Shown piece after piece: positions 49,909 through 57,877 of a stretch of DNA of 64,000 nt. How positions within the stretch are numbered: the first letter of the stretch is position 1; each line of letters starts with the position of its first letter. This DNA comes from Stakelama portus. GTDB taxonomy: Bacteria > Pseudomonadota > Alphaproteobacteria > Sphingomonadales > Sphingomonadaceae. The stretch covers positions 248,001-312,000 of the forward strand of contig NZ_QFZL01000001.1 in assembly GCF_003171655.1 (NCBI RefSeq), given 5' to 3'. The position numbers and the translations under genes are program-made. Below the pieces are notes generated by a model. That model was not told where the DNA came from, did not search any database, and was given only the letters and a program-made list of their open reading frames with translations.

Positions 49909-51330
49909 TCAGCCTCCGCCGAAAATCGATTTGACCTCGAGAAATTCCTCCAGGCCATAAACGCCCCATTCGCGGCCATTGCCCGACATCTTGTACCCGC
50001 CAAAGGGGGCGGCGACATCGGGGCCGGCATTGTTGACGTGCACCATCCCGGTGCGCAGCCGCCGCGCGATGTCGGTGGCGCTGCCCTGACTCCCCGCCCA
50101 GACATAGCCCGACAGGCCATAGTCGCTGTCATTGGCGATCGCGATCGCTTCGTCGATATCGTCATAGGCGATGATCGCCAGTACCGGGCCGAACACTTCC
50201 TCGCGCGCGATGGTCATGTCGGGAGTAACGTCGCAAAAGATTGTCGGCGCGACGAAATAGCCGTCGCCCGCTGCGGGCTGTTGCGCATCCGTGATCAGCG
50301 TGGCGCCTTCCGCCTGTCCCTTTTCGATCATCGAAAGCACGCGCCGATACTGGGTTTCGTTGGCGATCGGGCCAAGGTCGGGATCGCTTTCGGGCGCGCC
50401 GACGCGCAGCGCGGCGGCTGCGCTGCGTGCCAGCGCACTGACTTCGTCCAGCCGGTCGCGCGGTACCAGCAAGCGGGTCGGCGCGTTGCAGCTTTGCCCG
50501 CTGTTGCGCATGCATGCCGCGACGCTTTGCGGTATCGCAGTGGCCAGATCGGCGTCCGGCGCGATGATGTTGGCCGATTTGCCGCCCAGTTCGAGCGAGA
50601 CGCGCTTGACCCGGTCGGCGCCGTTATGCCCGATCGCAATGCCCGCACGCGTCGATCCGGTAAAGGACACCATGTCGACATCGGGATGCGCGGTCAGCGC
50701 GTCGCCAATATCCGGCCCGCGACCGTGAACCATGTTGAACACGCCCGGCGGAACCCCTGCTTCGTCGAGGATTTCGGCCAGGATCACGGCGCTGAGCGGC
50801 GCCAACTCGCTGGGCTTGAGCACCATCGTACATCCGGCGGCGAGGGCAGGGGCGACCTTGGCCGCAACCTGGTTCATCGGCCAGTTCCACGGCGTGATCA
50901 GCACGCATACGCCGATCCCCTCCCGCTGGACGAGTGTCGTGCCGACCTGTTTTTCGAACGCGAAATCGCGCGCGACGCGGATCGTTTCGCCGAAATGCGC
51001 CGGCCCCATCGCGGCCTGCAATTGATGCGCGAGCGATTTGGGCGCGCCCATTTCGGTCATGATCGCGTCGCCGATATCGGCCTGACGCTGCATCAGGCCG
51101 GCAAGGATGCGCTCCAGCACCGCAATCCGCTCTTCGACCGGCGTGGCCGACCATGCCGGGAACGCCTTCCTTGCCGCAGCGATGGCCCGTTCAGCATCGG
51201 ACGCCGATCCCAGCGCAATTTTCCCGATCGCCTTGCCGGTCGCGGGATTGACGATGTCCGCCTGGTCGCTGCCATGTGGCTCGCTCCAGCGCCCGTCGAT
51301 GTAGAAGCGGGTTGCATCGGGATATGTCAT
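49909..51330 (-). CDS. NAD(P)-dependent aldehyde dehydrogenase
   Basis: A 473-residue aldehyde dehydrogenase. The catalytic Glu257 (SLELGGKSAN) and Cys291 (NSGQSCNAPTR) are in place, with ITPWNWPMNQ and FTGSTRAG for cofactor binding. ATG 51330 has AGGAGAAGG upstream; the longer open frame is not needed. It follows the MFS gene by 34 bp and is the last gene of the copy-2 cassette operon, in front of a strong terminator. It would oxidise an aldehyde made in the same pathway; the substrate is unknown. Confidence 0.9.
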   Translation of the reverse strand: MTYPDATRFYIDGRWSEPHGSDQADIVNPATGKAIGKIALGSASDAERAIAAARKAFPAWSATPVEERIAVLERILAGLMQRQADIGDAIMTEMGAPKSLAHQLQAAMGPAHFGETIRVARDFAFEKQVGTTLVQREGIGVCVLITPWNWPMNQVAAKVAPALAAGCTMVLKPSELAPLSAVILAEILDEAGVPPGVFNMVHGRGPDIGDALTAHPDVDMVSFTGSTRAGIAIGHNGADRVKRVSLELGGKSANIIAPDADLATAIPQSVAACMRNSGQSCNAPTRLLVPRDRLDEVSALARSAAAALRVGAPESDPDLGPIANETQYRRVLSMIEKGQAEGATLITDAQQPAAGDGYFVAPTIFCDVTPDMTIAREEVFGPVLAIIAYDDIDEAIAIANDSDYGLSGYVWAGSQGSATDIARRLRTGMVHVNNAGPDVAAPFGGYKMSGNGREWGVYGLEEFLEVKSIFGGG

Positions 51331-51364
51331 GTCCTTCTCCTGAGCCCTGATGAACCGAGCGGGT

Positions 51365-52705
51365 TCAGTCGGCCAACTGGGCCACTGCCCGTCGATAATG
51401 GGGAAGCGCGGCAAGGATCATCAGCGCGATGATCGGCAGCGTCGCCGCGCCGGTGATCGCAATTGAATAGCGCAGCGCCGATTGATCGCCGAAGCCGAAA
51501 TCGGTGATCGCGGCAATCACGCTGGCGCCAAGACCGGTGCCGACCAGATTGACGATCAGCAGCGCGACGGCAGTCACCTGCCCGCGCAACTGATTGGGCG
51601 TCACATCCTGAATTGCGGCGAGCATCACGCCCTGCGAAGCCTGGCCGATCAGCGTGCCGATCGCCATCAGCGTCAGTGCCAGCGTCGCATTGGGCATCAG
51701 CGGCGCGGCGACCAGCGGTATGCCCTTGAGCAGCGTTGCAAACAGCACGATCCGCATATTGGCGTCCGCGCTGCCCGCCTGCATCAGCTTGCCCGACAGC
51801 CAGCCGCCGGTGAGCGTGCCGACGGTGCCGCAGACCAGCATCACCATGCCATAGCTCAGCCCCACCTGACCCGGCGTCATGCCATAGGTGCGGATCAGGA
51901 AGGTGGGAAACCACAATGCCGTACCGATCGCGAGCAGCGCGAGCAGCCCGAGCGATCCGATCAGCGAACCGAACAATACCCAGCGTTCGGCGATATAGGC
52001 AAAGGCTTCGCGCAGGCTGACCTGCCGGGCCATGTTCGCGGCGACTTCGCGACGTTCGGGTTCGCGGATCGCCAGCATCAGCGCCGCGATCAGCACGCCC
52101 GGCGCGGCGACGCACAGGAACACCATTTGCCATGGCTGGAAATGTCCGAGCCCCGGCAGTGTGACGCCGCCGATCGCGCCGAAATAAGTGAGCAGGCCGC
52201 CGCCGATCAGCAGCGCCAGCCCGCCGCCGATCGGATAGCCGATGGCATAGAGGCTGATCGCTAGCGCGCGCCGCCGCCGTTCGAAATAATCGCTGATCAG
52301 CGAATAGGCGGTCGGACTGAGCGTCGCTTCACCCACGCCCACGCCGACGCGCGCCAGGAACAGGCCGATGAAGCTGCTGGTGAAGCCGCAGGCTGCGGTC
52401 ATCACCGACCAGAACAGGATGCCCCAGACGATCAGCACCGAGCGCCTTTTGGTCCGATCGACGAAGCGACCGATCGGAATCGCGGCGATGCTGTAGAAGA
52501 TCGAGAAGGCAAAGCCCTGAAGCAGGCTCATTTCGAAATCGGAAAGGCCCAGGTCGCGCTGGATCGGCTCGACCATCAGCGTCAATACGCGTGCGTCGAT
52601 GGCGCTGAACGAATAGCCGACGAACAGGATGATGACGACCAGCCAGCGATAGCCGGTCCATTTGCCGCCCATCGTCGGGGCGGCGTCCACCGAAGGCGTC
52701 ACCAT
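51365..52705 (-). CDS. MFS transporter linked to cassette copy 2
   Basis: A 446-residue major-facilitator protein with about 12 membrane helices. FSAIDARVLTLMVEPIQRDLGLSDFEMSLLQG and GRFVDRTKRRSVL and GVGEATLSPTAYSLISDYF resemble spinster-like and aromatic-compound transporters. Its ATG lies 7 bases inside the end of the SDR gene, so it is coupled to cassette copy 2. Copy 1 has no matching transporter. It may import a substrate or export an intermediate across the inner membrane. Confidence 0.85.
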   Translation of the reverse strand: MVTPSVDAAPTMGGKWTGYRWLVVIILFVGYSFSAIDARVLTLMVEPIQRDLGLSDFEMSLLQGFAFSIFYSIAAIPIGRFVDRTKRRSVLIVWGILFWSVMTAACGFTSSFIGLFLARVGVGVGEATLSPTAYSLISDYFERRRRALAISLYAIGYPIGGGLALLIGGGLLTYFGAIGGVTLPGLGHFQPWQMVFLCVAAPGVLIAALMLAIREPERREVAANMARQVSLREAFAYIAERWVLFGSLIGSLGLLALLAIGTALWFPTFLIRTYGMTPGQVGLSYGMVMLVCGTVGTLTGGWLSGKLMQAGSADANMRIVLFATLLKGIPLVAAPLMPNATLALTLMAIGTLIGQASQGVMLAAIQDVTPNQLRGQVTAVALLIVNLVGTGLGASVIAAITDFGFGDQSALRYSIAITGAATLPIIALMILAALPHYRRAVAQLAD

Positions 52706-53568
52706 GCCGATGGCGGGTTCTGGCGGGCCAGGATCTGCTCGGTACGCGCGGCGATCAGCGCATCATTGTCCGCACTTTCGGGAAGCAGCCAGAATTTGCC
52801 GGCGCGGATACCCGCGAGCGCGAAAGCGGATACTTCCTCGGGTTCGGTGAGCTTCATCTTGAGGCCGGTGGTCTTCAGCAGATCCTCCATGGTGCGATAG
52901 GCGACCTTGGTCTGGCCCTCATGCTCGACATAGTCGGTCGGGCGCACTTCGCCCGAGGCAAGAATGCCGGTGTTTACGGTGTGCGGCCCGGGAAAGAGTA
53001 TCGCCGCGCGCAGCATGTCGCCTTCGCGCAGCAATTGCTGCTGCAACACTTCGGTGATGCTCGTCACGGCAGCCTTGGTCGCGGCATAGATCGGCGTGTT
53101 GGGCAACGAACGCAGACCGCCATTGGTCGAGGAAGTGTTGATCACCACGCCTTGCTCGCCGCCCGCGATCATGCGCGGCACGAATGCCTTGATACCGTGG
53201 ACGACGCCGAGGATGTTGACGTCTATTCCCCAGCGCCAGTCGCTTGCCGGCAGGTCCCATATCTTGCGCTGCGCTTCGCCCAGACCGACGCCGGCATTGT
53301 TGAACAACAGGTGCACCGCACCGAATTCGGCGAAGACGGTATCGGCGCACGCGGTTACCGACGCTTCCTTGGTGACGTCGCAGGTCACTGCGATTACCCG
53401 GCCGGTGCCGATCGCGTCGACTTCGCGGCGTACCGATTCAAGCCGCTCGGGGTTGATGTCGACGATCGCGACATGCGCACCCGCAGCGGCGAGATCGGCG
53501 CAGAGACATTTCCCCACGCCGCTCGCGCCGCCGGTGACGACTGCGACCTTGCCCGCAAAATCCTGCAT
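52699..53568 (-). CDS. Short-chain dehydrogenase/reductase of cassette copy 2
   Basis: A 289-residue SDR, the counterpart of the one at 43996 and of the same length. TGGASGVGK (12-20), NNAG and the YAATKAAV active-site motif are all kept. Differences are spread through the protein (for example DIDPARLEAVRSEI versus DINPERLESVRREV), so both copies are probably functional. The start overlaps the upstream ADC-like stop by one base (TGATG), exactly as in copy 1. Here a transporter and aldehyde dehydrogenase follow. Confidence 0.85.
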   Translation of the reverse strand: MQDFAGKVAVVTGGASGVGKCLCADLAAAGAHVAIVDINPERLESVRREVDAIGTGRVIAVTCDVTKEASVTACADTVFAEFGAVHLLFNNAGVGLGEAQRKIWDLPASDWRWGIDVNILGVVHGIKAFVPRMIAGGEQGVVINTSSTNGGLRSLPNTPIYAATKAAVTSITEVLQQQLLREGDMLRAAILFPGPHTVNTGILASGEVRPTDYVEHEGQTKVAYRTMEDLLKTTGLKMKLTEPEEVSAFALAGIRAGKFWLLPESADNDALIAARTEQILARQNPPSAW

Positions 53569-54371
53569 CAGGCGGCCACCCGCTCGCCGATGTCGACGCC
53601 GACGTTGCGCGGTTCATCGTGCCGGCCGACCCAATGCGGTGCGATCCATTCGCCGGGCACTTTCTGCAGGATGGTGCCGCCGGTGGCGGTGCCGCCTTCG
53701 ACATATTGCATATCGGTGATCCGGCGGACGGGAATGTCGGCCAGCGGGTCATAGGGCGAATCCGCCAGCGTGATCTTGCCGCCGGTCATTGCGCGGCGCT
53801 CGCTATATTTGCGCTGCCAGTTGAGGCGGGTGAGGAACACGTCGCCATCGAATTCGCCCGGCCGGTCGATCGCGGGCATCCCCTTGTAGCAGAACAGATG
53901 TTCTTCGAATGTCAGCGGCGCGTCGACTTTGTCGCCGATCGTGCCTTCGATTTCGAAATAGGTGATGCCGTGCCGCGTGCAGGTTGCACGCAAATGATCG
54001 CCGTTCCGTTCGAAATGCGTCTCTGCGATCTTCTTGGGTTCCCCGAAGCGTTCGCGACCCGAGGTTACCACTGTTTCGCCTTCCATCGCCATATGGAAGC
54101 AATAGGCGCCCGGTGCGCCTTCATAGGTGCAGTTCACGCCCGCCGTCAGCGCACCGATCTCTACTGTATCGGTTTCGGTGACGTGCATCGCAACATGCAC
54201 CATCTGCAGCCAGATTTCCGGCCGTTCGACCGCGACGAGCGGCCTGGGCAGCAGCGCGTCGATCACTTCGCGGTCGGTCTCATAGGTCGCGCGAATGCCA
54301 TAGACCGAGTTGCGCAACATGCCCGGTGCACGCGTTTCGACCGGACCCTGGACATAGCGAAGTTTCGACAT
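53568..54371 (-). CDS. Acetoacetate-decarboxylase-like protein of cassette copy 2
   Basis: A 267-residue protein, equal in length to the copy at 44865, with the same GEPKKIAETHF active-site lysine region. Substitutions are scattered, mainly in the N-terminal 80 residues and the tail. The gap to the Rieske gene upstream is 77 bp (64 bp in copy 1). It presumably performs the same or a related step on a slightly different substrate. Confidence 0.8.
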   Translation of the reverse strand: MSKLRYVQGPVETRAPGMLRNSVYGIRATYETDREVIDALLPRPLVAVERPEIWLQMVHVAMHVTETDTVEIGALTAGVNCTYEGAPGAYCFHMAMEGETVVTSGRERFGEPKKIAETHFERNGDHLRATCTRHGITYFEIEGTIGDKVDAPLTFEEHLFCYKGMPAIDRPGEFDGDVFLTRLNWQRKYSERRAMTGGKITLADSPYDPLADIPVRRITDMQYVEGGTATGGTILQKVPGEWIAPHWVGRHDEPRNVGVDIGERVAA

Positions 54372-54448
54372 CGTGACTCTCCCTCAAGCGCAAATGCTGC
54401 GCTTCATTCTGTTCTGATTGATGCGCTGCGCCGCGTGCGGCGCGGTAA

Positions 54449-55459
54449 TTATTCGGCGGCTTCCACCAGACGCGTGCCGTCCGGCCCGTCGGCATAGAAT
54501 TGCTCGAAATATTTGCGGAAGCGCAGGATCGGACCGTCGCCGTCGCACAGATAGGGGCGGGCGAGGTGGATCTTGTTTTGCCAGATCGGAATATCGCCTT
54601 CGACGCCCTTCTGGCCGCAGGTATTGGCGATCGCTTCCTGGATGGCGCGCTCCTGCGGCGAGCCGGGTTCGACTTTGGGATGGGTGAAGCAGAAGCGAAG
54701 CTCTACGTCATCGGCCTCGACCGGCGTGGCGATGACGAGCAGCGACAATTCGACCACGCCCTTCAGGCGCGTGAATTTCTGTCCCGCGCCATTCTGCACC
54801 GTCTGGACCGAATAGGGGAATTGCTTTTCCTCGCCCGACGGCAGTTTGATCGTCCGGTGCCCGCGCGCCGCGCTGTGCCGCTGGACGCCGTCATAGCTGG
54901 TTTCGCCTTCGGGCACGGCGTCCATCATATGGACATAGGCGAAATGAGCGACGTCAACGCCGTTTTCGGCGATTTCCTGCGGGTTGCTGGCGAAACGCCA
55001 TTCATGCTTGGTCGGCTCGGCCCATTCGGGATCGGTGAATTCGGGATACTCGATCACGTCGAACATCGGCGCGATATTGTCGGGATGATACCAGGCCCAG
55101 ATCACGCCCGATTTTTCCTCGACCGGATAGGCATGGGTCAGCGGCTCGCGCTTGGCGCGCGGCGGGAATGCCTTGGCATAGGGAATGGCGCTGCAGAAAC
55201 CATCGGGGCGATAGGACCAGGCGTGGAAGGGGCAGCGGATGCTGTCGCCCTCGACCTTGCCGCCATGGCCCAGATGCGCGCCCAGATGCGGGCAATAGGC
55301 ATCGAGCAGCCCCGCCTCGCCATTTTCGTTGCGGAACAGCACCAGTTCGCGTCCGAAATAATGGACGGGGCGAACATCGCCGACTGCGAGTTCGGCGCTG
55401 TAGCCTACCCCGAACCACCCGAAGGGAATCGACATTGGAAAGCGCTCGACCTGGGGCAC
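54449..55459 (-). CDS. Rieske non-haem iron oxygenase of cassette copy 2
   Basis: A 336-residue oxygenase with the same Rieske ligands (YCPHLGAH, CPFHAW) and iron-site motif (ENGVDVAHFAYVH) as copy 1. The N-terminal 140 residues are almost identical to copy 1; the C-terminal half, which shapes the substrate pocket, differs (for example IKLPSGEEKQFPYSV versus VTVDGEEKQVPSNV). It starts with GTG 55459 behind GAGGAGAG; copy 1 uses TTG at the same codon. The conserved electron-entry half and variable pocket suggest two related substrates. Confidence 0.87.
   Translation of the reverse strand: MPQVERFPMSIPFGWFGVGYSAELAVGDVRPVHYFGRELVLFRNENGEAGLLDAYCPHLGAHLGHGGKVEGDSIRCPFHAWSYRPDGFCSAIPYAKAFPPRAKREPLTHAYPVEEKSGVIWAWYHPDNIAPMFDVIEYPEFTDPEWAEPTKHEWRFASNPQEIAENGVDVAHFAYVHMMDAVPEGETSYDGVQRHSAARGHRTIKLPSGEEKQFPYSVQTVQNGAGQKFTRLKGVVELSLLVIATPVEADDVELRFCFTHPKVEPGSPQERAIQEAIANTCGQKGVEGDIPIWQNKIHLARPYLCDGDGPILRFRKYFEQFYADGPDGTRLVEAAE
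55006..55429 (-). repeat. 424-bp tract identical to 46287-46710 (gene-conversion candidate), copy 2
   Basis: This is the matching copy of the identical tract in the Rieske gene of cassette 1, offset 8719 bp and in the same orientation. Direct repeats this long could also recombine and delete the intervening DNA. Confidence 0.85.
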
Positions 55460-55547
55460 TGTCTCTCTCCTCGATTATATTTCGCGAACTTCCGCCGCGT
55501 TGTGGGAGGAGTGTATCGCCGCGATCCCCCCGCGTAAGTGCCGAATC

Positions 55548-55577
55548 GTGCACGCTTTGTGCGCAGGCGCGAACAAT
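55548..55577. promoter_or_regulatory. Control region of Rieske cassette copy 2
   Basis: GTGCACGCTTTGTG (55548-55561) and GCGAACAAT (55569-55577) repeat the element before copy 1 with the same 21-base offset; about 24 of 30 positions agree. It lies between the LysR gene end (55587) and the Rieske start (55459), the likely LysR binding region. Confidence 0.5.
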
Positions 55578-55586
55578 GCGCCGCGA

Positions 55587-56492
55587 TCAGAAACGCTTGA
55601 GCAACTGGGGCGCCATCGCGGGCCTGATCTTGGTCCGGGTGGTCCTGCGGATCAGATAGTCGATAAAGGCACGCGTCGCCGCCGACATGATGCCGGGCGA
55701 ATATACGACCCAGCACGGCTTGTCGTAAAAGGACCATTCCTCCTCAAGCGCGAGGATGGTTCCATCGACCAGATCCTGGCGGATGACGCTGACCGGCAGG
55801 CTGGCGATACCCAGCCCCTTGCGCACCGCACTGCGCAACGCGATCCCGCTGTTGCTGATCCAGCGCGGCGTCACTTTTACCGTAACGTTTTCGTTGAACG
55901 TCATCGTTCCGCTGCGATCGGTAAGGCACTCGCGTCCCGTCAGCGCGGCACTGTCCGCCGGCCAGCCATGTTTGGCGACATAAGCAGGCGAGGCGCACAG
56001 GCAGTAGGACAGATAGCCGAACATGCGCGCGCGCAGATTGGAATCGGTGAGCGTGCCATAGCGGATGACGATGTCGAACTGTTCCTGAGCGACATCGCTT
56101 TCATCGAGATAGGCGATGGGCTCGACGACGATCGCGGGGTGTTCGTCGCTGAATTCGGCGAGAAGCCGCGACATGAAATCCGAACCGAACGTGTCGCTGA
56201 GGCCGATCCGCAACCGGCCGACCGGATCGGTACGATAGCGCCCGATCCGTTTTTCGAGATCGCCCAGCCGCTTGTGCAACTCGGCGCATTCCTTGTGAAA
56301 ACTCTGCCCTGCGCTGGTCAGCGAAAGCCGCCGCGTGGTGCGGGTGAGCAATTGCACGCCGAGCCGCTCTTCCAGCTCCTGAACGGTTTTGCTCACATAG
56401 GATTTGGAAACACTCAGTTCCTCGCCCGCGGCCGTAAAGCTTCCATGCTCCACGACCGCGAGGAATTCTTCGATTCCGCGCCAGCTTGACAT
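55587..56492 (-). CDS. LysR-family regulator of cassette copy 2
   Basis: A 301-residue LysR regulator, counterpart of 46844. The helix-turn-helix (GSFTAAGEELSVSKSYVSKTVQELEERLGVQLLTRTTRRLSLT) is close to copy 1. The effector domain differs more (SPAYVAKHGWPADSAAL versus DYVDRHGWPDTPHAL). This fits regulators that bind similar DNA but sense different effectors. It lies 66 bp after the amidohydrolase gene, same strand. Confidence 0.85.
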   Translation of the reverse strand: MSSWRGIEEFLAVVEHGSFTAAGEELSVSKSYVSKTVQELEERLGVQLLTRTTRRLSLTSAGQSFHKECAELHKRLGDLEKRIGRYRTDPVGRLRIGLSDTFGSDFMSRLLAEFSDEHPAIVVEPIAYLDESDVAQEQFDIVIRYGTLTDSNLRARMFGYLSYCLCASPAYVAKHGWPADSAALTGRECLTDRSGTMTFNENVTVKVTPRWISNSGIALRSAVRKGLGIASLPVSVIRQDLVDGTILALEEEWSFYDKPCWVVYSPGIMSAATRAFIDYLIRRTTRTKIRPAMAPQLLKRF

Positions 56493-56558
56493 TCAGACCA
56501 CCTCTCCGGCGGCGATGCTAGCAACGGTCCGCGCGAATGCAAAAAGGTTCGACGCGTG

Positions 56559-57752
56559 TTATTCGGCTGCCTGTTTCAGAAACAGGTCGCGCTTGGGGCC
56601 GATCTTGTTCGCGATCTTCCACAGCGCGTCCTGATCGACGTCATAGACGTCGAGCGCATTGGTGCCGAGCATCTTCTGGATATCGTCGTCGGGCAGCCCG
56701 CCCAGGCTGACGGTCATTTTCTCGAGCGTGCTCGGCCAGGTGCCCTCCGGATGCGGATAATCGGTCCCCCACAGGATGCGGTCGATCCCGATTTCATAAT
56801 AGGACTGGGTGGTTTCCTCATCGGGCAGCGCCGAGCATCCGACCCAGACATTGCGTGCGAAATATTCCGACGGCTTCATGCTCATATTGGCATAATAATC
56901 GCCGAGCTTGCCGCTGGTGTGCTTGGCCGATGCGCGGATATCCATCAGCTGAAGGATCCAGGGGAACCAGAATTCGCCGCCCGCTTCGGTGAAGCAGACC
57001 TTGAGCTCGGGATATTCCTCGAACACACCGCCAAAGGTCATGCCCCATAGCGGGCGCGTCATCCAGAAGGCGAATTCGCACAGATAGGTGCCGATCCAGC
57101 CCGGCTGGGTCGTGTCATATCCTGGCGATGCGCCCGAATGGAAATGCAGCGGAAGCCGCATTTCCTGAAGCATCGCCCAGATGCGGTGATATTTGGTGTG
57201 GTTATAGAGGTCGTAATCCCCCGAAAAGGCCGGGAAAAATACGCCCTTCAGCCCGTTCTCGGCTGCCCAGAGAATTTCCTTCTCGGTCTCGTCGAGATCA
57301 TAGAGGGCGGGAATGACGGCCAGGCCGATGCGGCGATGCGGATCATCCTGACAGAATTCGGCGAGCCAGCGATTATGCGCGCGCGCACCCGCCCATTGCA
57401 GCTCGGCGCGCTCCGGCGACGGCTTGAGGCCGATGTCTGCGCCAAAGGGCGGCGCGTTGCGTTCGGTGATGCCGTCGGGAAACAGCACTTCGGCAGCGAC
57501 GCCGTCGCCATCGAGCACGCGGTTGCGGATCGTGCCGTCCCATGCGCCTTCCAGGCCGTCGCCGACCTTGGCGCGCCATTTGGTATTGAAATCGTCGATC
57601 AGGAAACGCTTCTCATGTTCCTCGCGCGCCTTGATCTCCAGATGCACCACTTCGTCGAAACGCGCGTGATAGCGGGATTCGAGATAGCTGCGATATCGTT
57701 CGGGCGGCAGTCCGACATGCCCGTCCGAAGAGATGACGAGATAGCGGTCCAT
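56559..57752 (-). CDS. Metal-dependent amidohydrolase (amidohydrolase 2 type) of cassette copy 2
   Basis: A 397-residue protein, same length as copy 1, with Asp10-x-His12 (SSDGHVG), LPLHFHSG and GTDYPHPEG. It is the most conserved gene of the cassette after the identical Rieske tract. ATG 57752 follows GGAGAAGG; the frame is open far upstream, but those residues are antisense to the MFS gene region and unlike the family. An ATTGTTCACATGA element lies 139 bp upstream, inside the end of the MFS gene. Confidence 0.83.
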   Translation of the reverse strand: MDRYLVISSDGHVGLPPERYRSYLESRYHARFDEVVHLEIKAREEHEKRFLIDDFNTKWRAKVGDGLEGAWDGTIRNRVLDGDGVAAEVLFPDGITERNAPPFGADIGLKPSPERAELQWAGARAHNRWLAEFCQDDPHRRIGLAVIPALYDLDETEKEILWAAENGLKGVFFPAFSGDYDLYNHTKYHRIWAMLQEMRLPLHFHSGASPGYDTTQPGWIGTYLCEFAFWMTRPLWGMTFGGVFEEYPELKVCFTEAGGEFWFPWILQLMDIRASAKHTSGKLGDYYANMSMKPSEYFARNVWVGCSALPDEETTQSYYEIGIDRILWGTDYPHPEGTWPSTLEKMTVSLGGLPDDDIQKMLGTNALDVYDVDQDALWKIANKIGPKRDLFLKQAAE

Positions 57753-57877
57753 GATCCTTCTCCGTAGCTTGAACGCTTGTTCCGGCATTGCCTGCACCGG
57801 GGTGCGCGGCTGCCGGTATTTCGCCGACCGGAATGCGACTCCTGCGCCATGCGAAAAAGCAGCCTTCCGGCAACGCT

